Shown here in pieces: positions 11,801-23,367 of a DNA stretch of 64,000 nt; positions within the stretch are counted from its first letter, which is position 1, and each line of letters starts with the position of its first letter. Made by a program: the position numbers and the translations under genes. Origin of the DNA: Tenebrio molitor. Its lineage: Eukaryota; Arthropoda; Insecta; Coleoptera; Tenebrionidae. The notes below the pieces were generated by a model, which worked only from the letters and a program-made list of their open reading frames with translations, did not search any database and was not told where the DNA came from. Location: NCBI RefSeq assembly GCF_963966145.1, contig NC_091054.1:13392001-13456000 (forward strand), read 5' to 3'.

Positions 11801-14800
11801 TACCATCGGCTTCTAAACATCCGCAGCGGCGACAGAATTCTTTCCACGCTCTCCATAAATGGGAGCATATCAGTCTTTTCGTCGTAATTGTAAAAACAAA
11901 TTTTTCGAATTGGCAAAGATTTTTTGCTTTAACGTCAAAGAGACAGGACTAAGAGCCATCGTGGATTCAGTTATAATTATTTTCAATAGTTGAAATCAAG
12001 ATATTGTTGCAATGTGTATAATGCGGCAAAAACAAATTCAGAAATATCGTGAATAACCCTGTATTTATGTTTCAGAGTTAAAAAATGTTCATTCCAAGAA
12101 ATAGAAATAATCAAAATTTGTAATACAAAAAGTATTTTGAGAATTTATGACTGACAAGTGGTAACGGTGGAAGTTTCCTATATTTTTTAAATACATGATC
12201 AAAATTTTATTGTTTTATACATTGACTTAACTCATTAAGTTTTTTCAAAATTAAAGTTTATTAAATTAATGTCTAGCTAACAATTTATTATAGATTATAA
12301 ATTAGTTAATTGACGTATACAGACAATAAATTCGGCTAAAATTGTGCAACATCCTAATACTTACATATTTTATGTAATCAATTTCATAATTCCATCAGCT
12401 TAATTGATATCATTATTTTCAATTCCTGAAACTGTTTCCTCTCGAATAAAACTTAAAACCAAAATTTAATAAAATTACAAGATATTTTATGATCGGTTTA
12501 AAAAATAATACATATCCTGTGGTCCAATGTCATTTTTATGGTTGTCTAGGCAGTTGATTCGATTTTATCTTGTGTGTAATAATTAGAGAGAATTCGGTGG
12601 ATTATGATAATGACTATAAAAAACTTAACTATGTAGGTACATAGTATTTTATAAGAAATAAAATTTAGTAAGAAACAAATAATTCTATTTTGCTTTTTTA
12701 ATATTTAATTTCTAAATTTTGTTCCACAATCTGTTTAAGTTATTTATAATAATAATAGATATAACGCAAAGAGGACTCTCTAAACTACAGCGGTGTCATT
12801 TTTTCAGTACTGTCTAAAAATTGAAGAGTTGCCAGGGTTCAAACGTAGGTCTAGTTCCTTTTGTATTACATTTTAATTATGTTATAGACAGTTTAAATTG
12901 TAAAACTTTCAACTTTGCTAAGCTAATTAACACTTATGTCTATTATTTATTACTATAACATAATATTGATCTGTTCATTTCTTGGTCTCGTAATAATAAA
13001 TTAAATTTAAATCGTGTTTATCGTGGTGTACCCCTGGAGATTTATGATTTAGGTGCAATGATGAACAACATTTTGACTCTTGTTCTTTATATTTAGAATA
13101 CTTACTGTCAATAACTCAAGAAAACCATAAGTAGGTATTATAGTTAGAAACAGGCAAGACTTCACACAATTAAGTTGCTGTTTCATAATTTAATAAGGTC
13201 AAAACGTAAATATTGTACTATTGTGTGTAGTCCTTATCAACAGAAGTATATTAATTTATTATTATTATGTATTACGTAAGTTTGGTAAATATTTATAGCA
13301 GCTAACTTTGTTTTTTTAAGTTGCACTGTATCTTTATTCTGATAGATGTTTATGTTCTAAATACACAAATATTAAAATAAAAAATCAAAAATTTGTTTTA
13401 ATAAAAAACATTGAATTTCCAAAAATCAAGTAACCGTATCTTTACTATAGCAAATGTTCGAAATTACCTCCATTCTCTCTAAAGGCTCATTCACAATAGC
13501 GTTAACGTTACGTCGATGTTAAAACGTTAATGTTAACGTTAGATCTAAAAATTCAAAATTACATGTATTTCAGTGTAGACCGTTCACAATGGCGTTATGA
13601 TGAAAGTTAATGTTACATGATATTGTTAGCGTTGGCGTTATAGCCAGAAATGTTCTGGATTCTTAACGTTACATTCTAACATTAGCCAAGGGAAATAATC
13701 TAAAAAAAATACCAAAATACATGTAATTAGATCTAACGTTAACATCGACGTAACGTTAACGTCATTGTGAAAGGTCTGTAAGGTACATTCGACACCTTCC
13801 ACTGACGCCCATTGCAACGTTTAATAAAAAAAATTCTGGTGGTATTTGTTTACATACTCTTACTAAATCATCTCTGTTATCGGTCGGAGTCAAATAGACA
13901 TTGTCTTGAATGTCCATAGCTCTCTTAGTCACTTTACAAAATTAGAATGCACTTTTATTACTGTTTAATGTGACTGCTTGATTTAAAAAAAATACATTAT
14001 TTTTTAATTTTTTCTTTTTGTTTCTATGCATGAGAGTGGTTATTCAAAATAAAAATCTCTATAAAACTGAGCAAAAAAAGTTAAAGTGCAATTTGAAAAA
14101 AAAATTTGACTATCATGTGTCAAAAACAGAACTCAAGAACAAATATTGGATCTATTCAAATTGTAACCCATTTAAAACGATTTTGTTTGACACATCAATC
14201 GTATGAAAAATAAAGAAGTTACAGCATCAAAGATTTTTCATAATACAGCCGGTATATCAAATGTTCTTTGAATATGCAAAAATCAAAAATATATTACATA
14301 TGTGATACGTATTAAATATTTATTATAAAAATGTTTATAACAAATTGTATATAAAAATTTCCAACAATAAATAAACAAACATTTTTTTCCAAAATGATTG
14401 TCTTCTTGCCCACCACTCAAAAAAAATCATAATTAATTGCTTTTATTTTCCACCCCTAAATCTGCCAAATAGATACAATTTTTTGGATTTGTATTTGTTT
14501 TTTATGAACAGTACCAGAGATATCAATAAAAGATCGTATACTATCTTAAAAGGACAAAACTTAAAAAAATATTAAAAAAAAAAACTGATAAATAGTGCTA
14601 CGATTTTTCTCTTTAAAGTTTGGTAAAAATGGAAAAATATTCTTTTTTAAAAATACTTGTTTTTCAGCGTTAAAAATCGAAAATGATCGGAAATTATTTC
14701 TAATCTGGATTTAAAAATGTCTCTATGGTATCAAGACATTAGTGATACGTATTTAGATTTTTTAGATCAATTGCTAGAAACTTCTCCCAAAGACATAGTG

Positions 14801-16082
14801 CAATTATGGCTTAATTGATGTTTAACTGCTTACTTTTTGCTCACATTTATTCACAGCAGAAAATCATAAAACCATCTCCTACTAAGCCCTTGTCATCGTT
14901 GGCAGCAAACAAATCCAGGTTCGTATTTATTGGTTTACTGCTTTTTTTACAGCAGATCGTGATTAAGCCGTTGTAAACTACTTTAAAAAACAAATCCATA
15001 ATCGCACTATATCTTTGAGGAAACTACTTATATCGGATTTTTATGTGACTCTGAAGGGTCGAGCTGTAAAACTATAAAATTAAAATAATCAGAAACGTCA
15101 AACTCCTGGTTTCCAAATGCTCGATTATTTCATCCGTTATCTGCTCTTGTGAAATTCAAGTTTAGCTGTACAAAGCCATCAAAAAGAAAACAAATCAGAG
15201 CAGGCGTTGCAAATTATCGGTCATGTCGTAGCGGAATCCTATGCAAATAAGCCTTCAACGTATTTATAAAATAAACAAGGGCAACATTTTACATTCGGAT
15301 GAATTGGTAATTTACCAGCTTTATTGTCAAACCCGACGCCACTGGTAAGCAGATTTTTCGCGGAAATGTCAAAGAAACGTCAACGATGTGCTGTTGTTAA
15401 CTTAGAAAACGAGTTTTCGATTTCGTCAAAGTTTACAGGCGTTTACTGTAATTGTAAGCAACAGTTACCTCAAAAATGGGTTTTTTACTGTTAAAATAGA
15501 TAGGTATTCAGTCATTTTGACTTTCAGTTATTTTTTTGGGGATCTGTTTTAATTTATTTTCTCTCTTTCCATGTCTTTCGTTTCGTGCTTCTGCTTTTCA
15601 GAAAAGGAAGATAGAAGAAATCTGACTAGGTCTATTCTAGTAGTTAACCTGAATAGAAAACAATATTAAACTACAACAAAATTAATTTATTATATCTCGT
15701 TTCAGCTCTGGGCATCCGCTGCTTCCAGTGTAACTCCTTCGTCAACCCCGAGTGCGCCGACATCCCCGTCAACGACACGCACAGTCCTTTCCTGCACAAA
15801 TGCGAACAGCGCGACGACTATCAGATGTTCTGCAGGAAAGTGGTCCAGACCGTCCTGGATGCGCCGCAGTTCACCAGAATCACGAGGACTTGCGGCTGGT
15901 ACCTGAACAAGGATAACCGCACCAACTGTCAAGTCAGCGACACCGATTTCAAAATGGAAACCACCTGTCAGTGCTTTACAGAGGCCTGTAATGCGGCGAC
16001 TGTGCAGACACCTGCTGGACTGAGCCCCATATTTTGTCTGACACTGACGCTCATTTGTTTGAGTCGACAATGGCTCAGTTAA
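8884..16082 (+). CDS. Ly6/uPAR-domain GPI-anchored protein (two exons, 146 residues)
   Basis: Coding exons 8884-8947 and 15706-16082. Exon 1 codes for a signal peptide (MSLDNICYITVLVAVLGLIS) and ends one base into a codon at CCAG/GTGAG; exon 2 follows a TTTCAG acceptor and restores the frame. The mature protein starts near IRCFQCN and has the Cys-x2-Cys opening, a TRTCGWY segment and the closing CQCFTEACN of the Ly6/three-finger fold. A hydrophobic C-terminus (IFCLTLTLICL) fits a GPI signal. Such proteins act at the cell surface; insect members shape channel activity or septate junctions, but this member's role cannot be read from sequence. The 6758-nt intron is full of transposons. The closest relative here is the gene at 22853-23367. 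Confidence 0.87.
9425..9525. repeat. Palindrome inside the Ly6 intron
   Basis: Left arm GCGATCATTTAAAAAATAAA and right arm TTTATTTTTTAATTGATCGC are reverse complements over about 25 bases with one mismatch; the centre contains GCCTATGCTATAGCATGGG, itself symmetrical. Non-coding. Confidence 0.8.
9682..9822. repeat. Foldback palindrome with AATAGTTATTTATGC terminus
   Basis: Arms GCACCAAGGGCGTTAC and GTAACGCCCTGGCCGTGGTGC pair, and an inner pair around GATTACGCCC / GGGCGTAATC continues the hairpin. The left edge AATAGTTATTTATGC is the reverse complement of the CATAAATAACTATT edge found on other foldback units in this window. Confidence 0.75.
10318..11250. mobile_element. Nested TIR element, about 930 bp
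   Basis: Starts TACAGGGTTATTCACATAAG and ends TTTACGTGAATAATCCTGTA, with TA on both sides as in a TA target duplication. Arms pair over about 25-35 bases with mismatches. It carries no transposase that I can see, and itself contains a further insertion at 10605-10772. Confidence 0.7.
10605..10772. mobile_element. Short inverted-repeat element nested in a nested element
   Basis: Left end AGGGCTAGTTTACAGAAG pairs with right end CTTTCTATAAACTGGCCCG. About 168 bp, non-coding. It is the innermost of three stacked insertions. Confidence 0.55.
11576..12063. mobile_element. TIR element, about 488 bp
   Basis: Starts TACAGGTTATTCACGAGAGG and ends ATCGTGAATAACCCTGTA. A second paired stretch (TTCTGAATTTTTATTTTGCC against GGCAAAAACAAATTCAGAAA) extends the arms to about 45 bases. 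Non-coding. It resembles the 10318-11250 element only at the ACAGGGTTATTCAC tips. Confidence 0.8.
12064..13482. other. Intron sequence without recognised features
   Basis: AT-rich intron sequence. No repeat ends, ORFs or RNA genes could be supported. Confidence 0.4.
13483..13777. mobile_element. Inverted-repeat element rich in GTTAACGTTA motifs
   Basis: Left GGCTCATTCACAATAGCG and right CGTCATTGTGAAAGGTC form the tips. Inside, TTAACGTTACGTCGATGTTA and its reverse complement form a second paired arm, and a TTCACAATGGCGTTA copy of the tip occurs near 13590. About 295 bp, non-coding. Confidence 0.65.
13778..15705. other. Intron sequence without recognised features
   Basis: Ordinary AT-rich intron up to the TTTCAG acceptor at 15700-15705. 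A 62-codon frame at 14018 is low-complexity and not credible. Confidence 0.4.
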
Positions 16083-16324
16083 TTTGACAGCCTGTGGAAT
16101 GATCGGTGCATTATGACTGTTGATAATGTGATTAGAATGCGATGATTCCAACAGGTTGATTAGAGTTAATTGATATTTATTCTGGCGTGTTTATGGTGTT
16201 TATCGCGTTTTGGTAAAAAAAGTGATCAAGGATGCTTTGATTTCTTGGAACGTGAATATACTGGGTGTAACTAAAGATCTACTTCTGTATCCATTTATGT
16301 ATAATATGATCATCTATATGTATG

Positions 16325-16906
16325 TACAGGGTGATTCAAGTTTTACCGCTTGATCGAAATCACCCACTTATAATCGATTTAAAATTCCCAAAAAATTCAA
16401 GAACGATTGTGTATCGCTATAGAATATTCTGTAAAAGTTTCAATTTTTTTTTAATGAAACAGGTAAATATTTTTTCACTGAGAGTCCTTTCAAACATTTA
16501 GGCAAAATTTGGTATCACTGAAATAATGAAAACATCACCGGTTTTTGTAGTAAATGGAAATGTTTGTTGGTTGTTTACCAACAATGAGGTATTTATTTAT
16601 GACACTGTAGTTGTAAATCTTGGTCATTTTTCGCTGATAGTGTTAAAATTGAAATAATTTTCTTTTGATACGAATTTCATAAATGTGTTCTTTGAATTAA
16701 TTGTGAATGAGCGTGTACGAAAAAAAATTTTTTTTGCTCAAAATCGATTTTTTAAATTTTATGGCTATGAATGAAGTGATACGGAAAAATTGATTACACA
16801 CATTTGAAGCCTTATATCAAGGGAATTTAACCCTAACGTTCCGTAATTTTTACTAATTTTTTAATAAGGTTTATCGTGTGGGCGGTAAAATGTGAATCAC
16901 TCTGTA
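16325..16906. mobile_element. TIR element, about 580 bp
   Basis: Starts TACAGGGTGATTCAAGTTTT and ends AAAATGTGAATCACTCTGTA. Tips pair over about 24 bases with a few mismatches. Non-coding. 16083-16324, the 3' flank of the first Ly6 gene, shows no clear polyadenylation signal. Confidence 0.65.
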
Positions 16907-17173
16907 CAAATATATTTATAGCGTAAAAATATTTGAATTGGGCTACTATGAGTTCAGGGTCCAATTCAGGAAAATTAGCTGCAAATAGTAGGTATCTTAC
17001 AATTAGTTATTTTTGCATTGAAAGTGAGGTAAAAACACTTATTTCCAATATTGTTGTTTTGTAATTTGGACTGTAGGAACTATTAAAAATATATTTTTTG
17101 AACAATTATAAGTAAATTTGTAGTGGTTTGTTTACCTTATTAATATTTTCTTGAAAATAGGTACATACTATAA

Positions 17174-17375
17174 AGGGTGTTTTTTAAAATTTGGCGTTGA
17201 AGAGTCGATTGTGAATGAACCACTCGACTTAAAAACACTGATTTTTCAAATTGCATATTAAAAACATAAAAACACAAACAACGCAAAAAGTGAGGTTAGA
17301 TTTAAACAGCTTATCAGAGTTGTAATCCGGTGGTGTGTTCACAATCGACTCCTCAACGCCAACTTCGACACTCGT
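17174..17375. mobile_element. MITE family copy 1 (GGCGTTGAAGAGTCGATTGT)
   Basis: GGCGTTGAAGAGTCGATTGT near the left end pairs with ACAATCGACTCCTCAACGCC near the right end. The outer tips have diverged. Other copies of the family lie at 20940-21127 and 44902-45070. Confidence 0.75.
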
Positions 17376-18959
17376 TACTATGCATTAGAGGATAAAAGAA
17401 TATACATATTATACCGGGTTATTTTTTTAGATCACGCATCTAGCCATCATAAATTAAATATTATTTTCAGTGCATTATTAATATTTTTATAAATGTATAA
17501 CTTCTGACCTTTAAAAAACAACGAAGAAAAACGATAAAGATCAAGAACAAATAAAATAAAAACCGGTTATGCGAATTAAAATACATATGTAGTAAGTTGA
17601 TCAAAAATCATGTATTTTTTCAGATGAAGTAGGACTTTTAAGTGGTCCCGTTTTGAGATAAATGGTATTGAGGCAGAACTACACACTTCCACATTTAATT
17701 GTCAATTTTTTGTAATTTTAGAGTGTTACGAGGAAGCCAGATAAGAGATGACAACTGACAAATGACAAGAATTATAAACATACTTCACAGATAAAATTGT
17801 TGTGAGGAAGTAGCTTGTTTAACAGCTGTATTTTTTTAACTGCAATCAAATTTGAATTAAATACTAACCGTTAAATTTTATAATTACATAAGTTGCACGC
17901 ACGTTATTATATTTAAATTCTCCAAAGCATCTCCGTCAGATGACAAATTTTTCCAGGTCCAATAGATAAACATAAAAAATTGGCCTTCATCCAATTTAGT
18001 AGAAAATCAACAACCAGTCTAAATATAACTTTTTCACTAATGTTTTCGGCGACGAAGGCAACATAGTGTTCGTTTGAAAACTGCTCGCTGCGGAACGCAC
18101 TTTCAACAGTGCAGTTTTAACGCAAAGCATGTAAGTAAGTAAATTCACGTAAAACCATAATATATCCGCCAAACGTGGGTTTGGCAATCTTTTTTGACAC
18201 ACATTTATCAACAATCTTTAGATATTATTAGATATTCTTGTGTAACCAACTGACAAGAGCAAATGGGTTGAGATCTATAAAGAAAAACTAACTAAAATGT
18301 CTTAAAATAGTAATGAATAGATGCAAATAACATACGGTTGTATTGAGTTATTCAAAACTTTTCCTAACAGATGTTTCATCATTACTCATTTCAGAAAAAT
18401 ATATTGAACTTTTTGTTTGTATGTTAAATAAATATTATACGTTAAATATCAAATATCATTGTGCGTGCGTACATATTTATGTAAGTTGTTGACACTCTCT
18501 GTACCACGTGTAGTGGTCATAGGACAATAAATACATATATTGTTATTATTGTTATAAAAACGCAAAGAACGTTATTGTGTTAAACACAGTAAGTGTAAAC
18601 ATAGAGATCCACCTTGATGATTTTTTCACTTCCTTAAATATAACAGTGAATACAATTTATCAATAGGTTCATTTGTTCGACAATGATCGGCGATAAATAT
18701 TTAGATAGTAGACCAATAAAAATCATCACATTTGTTCTTTTTTTGTGTTTTTGCATTTGTCGCAGGAATTAAACTGAAATAAATTTACTTGTTGTACATC
18801 TGTCATTACAAAAAAAAGATAAAATTCAGTTGGCACGTTTTACAAAATAAATTTCTTTAACTCGAATTAATATTAAAACTAATTGACTGTAAAGTCATAT
18901 TGGCTCCCAATTTCTGTCTTTTTTAAAGCTTTTCTTCTCAAAATAACTACACGTCTATA
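17376..18959. other. Spacer without recognised features
   Basis: AT-rich. A 72-codon minus-strand frame at 17996-18214 has no recognisable features and is probably chance. Confidence 0.35.
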
Positions 18960-19262
18960 TACAGGGTGCGTCCTAAAAAACGCCGCAAGCCATATCTCCG
19001 TTATTTATGGCTCAATTTAAATAAAACAAAAACTAAAATAAATCACTTTCAAAGCGCTATAAGCACAACATAGACTTTTTTTGGAAAGTCATTCAAGGTC
19101 AGACGATAGTCAACTTTGTTTTTTCAAATAGCTTGGTATATTTTTTTATACCCATTATGAAAGAGATTATTTTTCTGAATCTAATGATATGCCACATTTT
19201 AGAATGAATTTAACAGTAACCGCGAAAATAAATTAATAAAATAGCATTAGTGGAAATTTTTT

Positions 19263-19405
19263 CTCCAAAAAAAATCAGGTTACAATGGAAATCAATCCTA
19301 AACGTAATAGCAATACTTTCTGAAGAGCAGAACAAAAAATAATGTGACAGAATGTGTAATAAATACTTCGTGTAGGATTGTTTTCCATAGTAACCTGATT
19401 TTTTT
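19263..19405. mobile_element. Short inverted repeat nested in the long-TIR element
   Basis: AAAAATCAGGTTACAATGGA on the left pairs with CCATAGTAACCTGATTTTTT on the right, followed inward by ATCAATCCTA / TAGGATTGTT. About 143 bp, non-coding. Confidence 0.65.
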
Positions 19406-19482
19406 TTAAGACAATCCAACTCGAAAATTTTTAACCAATCAAATTGCAGCATTTTTCAAATTTGGACCAATCAAATTGATTT

Positions 19483-19547
19483 ATAGTGAAAAAACACCGA
19501 GCAGAGTGAAAAAACAACCAGCTGAGTGAAAAAACAACTAGTGGTTT
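19483..19547. repeat. Three-copy tandem repeat, about 21 bp
   Basis: Units of GTGAAAAAACAACNAGC type follow each other three times (GTGAAAAAACACCGAGCAGA, GTGAAAAAACAACCAGCTGA, GTGAAAAAACAACTAGTGG). Confidence 0.6.
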
Positions 19548-20939
19548 TTCAGCGAAAAAATTTATGTCAAAATGAAACGTCAAATTTATTAGGTCAACTC
19601 GATAAAAATTTTCTCGGTGGATTGTCAAGTCGAATACAATTCGTAGCTTTTGCTTTTGGAAAAGCTACTCATGTCTTAAATGACTAATTTTGTTGGAAAA
19701 AATTAGACCACTTATTGTATTATATATGAAAAATTACAATAATGAGTGAATAATGGTATTTTATTTATTTATTTTTTCGATTACTATTAAGCGCATCCTA
19801 GAATGCAGCATATCGTTGGATCCAGAAAAATAATCTCTTTCAAAATCGGAATAAAAAAATATACCAAGCTATTTGAAAAAACAAAGTTTACTATCATCTG
19901 ACCTTGAATGACTTTTTAAAAAAGCATTAACCTCTATTGTGCTTATAGTGTTTTTAAAGTGATTTATTCCAGTTTTTCTTTTATTTAAATCGAGCCATAA
20001 ATAACGGAGATTTGGCTTGCGGCGTTTTTAGGACGCACCCTGTGTAGAAGGACGCATCTGGACAATTTGAGCAATCCGAAACTCAGTCCCATAGGAAATT
20101 CATTCTACATAAAATTAAGCAATGTATGAAACCTTCATGGATTTGGTTAATTTATGAAACATTTCTTATCTTACTATAAGATGGATAAAAAATGCCACGC
20201 TTATTAAATAACACATTTTTGGATATTAAGTAATGATTATCATTACCCACGGTCATGAGTAATTACTCGTTACTCCACCGATTTTGACCAATCGCAAAAT
20301 TGCATTAGCAAATCATCGCGTAGGTTATAAAATTACTATGATACAGAGCAATATTTAAATGTCGTAATTATTTTGAAATGTCACGATGTACTTGTAACTT
20401 GTTTTTATCAAAAACAAGAGTATAAAATCAATTTTGATAATAACAATAATAACATTTGTACGTCACAGAAAATGTGTCATTGATTCACACGTTATTCTCG
20501 GAAGTAAGAGCAATTATTACACGCTGGTTGAATAATATAGGTACCTGTTTTATATTTTTTATTACTTCTTTCTCAGTTTCAAAAATGCTTAAAATTTATA
20601 AATCAAAAATTTATTAGAGCTGCATGTCATGTAAAAGAATTTATTAAGAATCACTTTTCAACATCGCAGAAAAAGTAAACGACAATTCTGTCAATTCTGA
20701 AACTATTCAGCAGCAACAGAAATATTTCGAATTGCAAGCGAAACTCACTATTTTGACAGTGTTGCCAAAATGGTTGTCTTGTTGGAGAACTGAAAATGTG
20801 TTTGGACGTTATGAAAATCTTAAAAACTTGTTAAAAGATAATGGAATCTTGTTTTTCCATATTGCAAAATATTTATCAGAAAAGACAAGAACTTTTACAA
20901 TCCAAGTTTAATATAAAACAAAACTAAAGTTTTAAATTA

Positions 20940-21127
20940 TATTAGGTGTTCATTTAAATTTCTGGTCAAAGTTGGCGTTGAAGAGTCGATTGTGAACGCA
21001 CCACTCGTGTAAAAACACAAATAACGGTAAGATTTAAACAGCTGATCCGTGATCCGCAATCCGTAGTGCGTTCACAATCGACTCTTCAACGCCAACTTTG
21101 ACCGAAAATTTAAATGAATACCCGATA
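20940..21127. mobile_element. MITE family copy 2
   Basis: Left AGGTGTTCATTTAAATTTCT and right AAATTTAAATGAATACCCGA pair, with GGCGTTGAAGAGTCGATTGT and its reverse complement inside, so the arms run almost to the middle. About 188 bp. Confidence 0.85.
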
Positions 21128-21546
21128 CCATAAAGATACCACTTTAAATCTTATAGCTTTAATAACGAGCAGTGTGAGCTAATACCGATCAAAATTTAAA
21201 ATTCGATAGAAAGAGTATTTTGCAACAAGCAGAGTGGTTCATCCTTGGAGTCAATTTCCAAAGGAAATCATCTAAATTATTTAATTCAATTTGTTCAAGG
21301 CCAAACAGAAACGTTTTACAATTGATGAAAGTGTCAAGCGCGTTAAATGATGATAATCTTAATAGTAAGTAGTGTAATCTTCCGGATAGTTTGCTCAATT
21401 AAGAACTTTTATATTTTAGAAAATTTCAAATTTCAAAACTTGCTTAGAAGCCATTTATAGGAGCAGAATCTACCAAAAATCATTTTTCTAATTTAGTTAC
21501 GAAAAACAATCATTGTGATATGTCGTTTTAGTTGTCAAACGTGTTT

Positions 21547-21740
21547 CATTTAATAACTAGTGAAAAAAAGTGACATTATATTATCACTAGATAGTGTTAA
21601 AAAATCTGACAGCAAACTATTTTTATTGTTTACGAAACAACCAACCATTTAATAACTATTGAAAAAAAGTGACATTATAATATCACTAGTGTTAAAAAAT
21701 CTGACAGAAAATTATTTTTATTGTTTACAAAACAACCAAC
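21547..21740. repeat. Tandem duplication, period about 98 bp
   Basis: CATTTAATAACTAGTGAAAA at 21547 recurs as CATTTAATAACTATTGAAAA at 21645, and the following sequence (GTGACATTATA, ATCACTAG, TCTGACAG, GTTTAC, AAACAACCAAC) matches through both copies. Confidence 0.85.
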
Positions 21741-21865
21741 AGTATTCCCATAGCAACTCCCCGATAGTAGTATTATCCCTGAAAATTATTGAAATAGCAG
21801 ATTTAAACAGGATTTTAATCAGAATGCGTGCTTTTCGTAATTAAATTAGAAAAAATCTTGTATGA

Positions 21866-21995
21866 AACACGTAGCAAAATGGCTATTTTTTTGCACTCGA
21901 CATGTTGGACCACTCGTTAACACTCGTGGTCCAATTGTCATGTCTAGTGCAAAAAAGACGCTCATTTTGCAATTCGTTGCATAAATAGCTATTAC
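21866..21995. repeat. Foldback palindrome ending GCATAAATAGCTATTA
   Basis: TTGCACTCGACATGTTGGAC pairs with GTCCAATTGTCATGTCTAGT, around ACTCGTTAACACTCGT. The right edge GTTGCATAAATAGCTATTA matches the shared edge of the other foldback units. Confidence 0.7.
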
Positions 21996-22852
21996 TAAAT
22001 TCACTCATTTTGTCATAAGTTTGTTTGAACCAAACTGCACTAAAGCACATTTTCTTGTAAAATAAAATTTAAGTAAAGGGTGTTAAATCATTTCATTTAA
22101 ATAACTGTTTCAACAGTGCCGCCTCTTGGAAAACCTAAATTAAATAAAAAAAACAACGTAAAACCAATTGGCATCATTTTTTCCGTAAATGTTTTCTTTG
22201 TTTTTTGCAAAAAATATAATCCTAGGAGAAAACGAGAAGATTCCAAACGGCGAAATGTTACTGTAGGTGTTGAAACGGCCTTCAAGTGGATTTCTACTAA
22301 ATTTAATTTCCACATTAAAAGTTACAAACAATGTTTTCGTGTTATAAATAATCTCGGTGTTTTAGAAATTAATTGTTGTTTGTGCAGATAAAGTTAAAAA
22401 TTGCGAGCAATGTAACATTTATGTTGTATGTCATAATGTAATGTAATTAGATAAAAATGTAATGGTATTAAATAAAAATATGCTTTGAGAGTAATCCCTG
22501 TGCGGTGCAATTTTTCTGATAATATGTAGGTTTATGGCCCTATAAATCATATCTTCAAATTAGGCTCAATTAGATTTTTACAGATATTTTAAAGATATTG
22601 CAGTCATTTTTACATTTGACAAGTATGTTGCAATAATTTATGTGTATAAGCACTTTTTTAAGCGTAGTTGCTACGCTCGTGCATGTAAATTTCCCACTAA
22701 ATAACCACAAGTTTCCTGTTTTAATCCAAATTCAATTGCTCCCAAAACAAATCCAACATCATCATCATCTCTCTCAATAATTTGTTTATTTCAATTTTCA
22801 ATGTTGTTCAACTTTCAGTTAAAATTCCTACAAAGTTTCAACTCCGGCAACC
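21996..22852. other. Upstream flank of the second Ly6 gene
   Basis: Contains a 91-codon frame at 22116-22391 (includes KREDSKRRNVTVGVETAFKW) that I cannot assign; it might be a transposase fragment. No TATA box could be fixed before the ATG at 22853. Confidence 0.3.
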
Positions 22853-23367
22853 ATGAGATCCTCGAATGCCCTGTGCATAACAATCGTGTTTTTCACTCTT
22901 ATCTCGAGTGCAGGTGAGTCCTAATCACTCTTTTCGCAACCTATACGCAATACCACCTAGACCCAATTTTGTCATCTACACAAACAACTTCAACTTAGGG
23001 GATTCACTCTGTTTTTCTAGTCCATTGCATCAGATGCTTCAACTGCTCGTCGAGGACGAACATGAATTGCGTCACCTTCGAAGGAGACAACGCCAGCATG
23101 ATCGTCGAATGCCCCCAACCCAACGCCTTCTGCCGCAAGACCAGGCAAATCATCACCGCCGATTCCACGACCATCATTACCAGAGCTTGCGGCTGGATCA
23201 AGTTTGAAGAGCATTCGGGGGACTACTGTATGGTGACCAACACGAATTTCAAGCAAGAGACAAGCTGTCAGTGCTTCACAGATACCTGCAATACCGGCTC
23301 GATGATGACGGGACAGGCGCTATTTTTATCGATTGTTTCTGCGCTAATTAGTTTATCGGGTTATTAA
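22853..23367 (+). CDS. Ly6/uPAR-domain GPI-anchored protein (two exons, 135 residues)
   Basis: Coding exons 22853-22913 and 23021-23367, separated by a 107-nt intron (GTGAGT...TTTCTAG) in phase 1. Exon 1 is a signal peptide (MRSSNALCITIVFFTLISSA). The mature protein opens VHCIRCFNCSS, carries TRACGWIKFEE and closes with TSCQCFTDTCN, the Ly6 ending. The C-terminal hydrophobic stretch (ALFLSIVSALISLSGY) fits a GPI attachment signal. Intron position and phase and the ACGW...CQCFT pattern match the gene at 8884-16082, so the two are tandem paralogues. Expected role: a membrane-tethered extracellular protein; partner unknown. Confidence 0.9.

Larger units (their letters stand above)
18960..20043. 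mobile_element. Long-TIR element, about 1.08 kb, with internal insertion
   Basis: Starts TACAGGGTGCGTCCTAAAAA and ends TTTTTAGGACGCACCCTGTGTA. The arms stay paired for roughly 240 bases (18960-19205 against 19800-20043). The middle holds another short inverted repeat (19263-19405) and a small tandem repeat. No transposase frame is visible; minus-strand frames in the centre are not recognisable. Confidence 0.85.
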
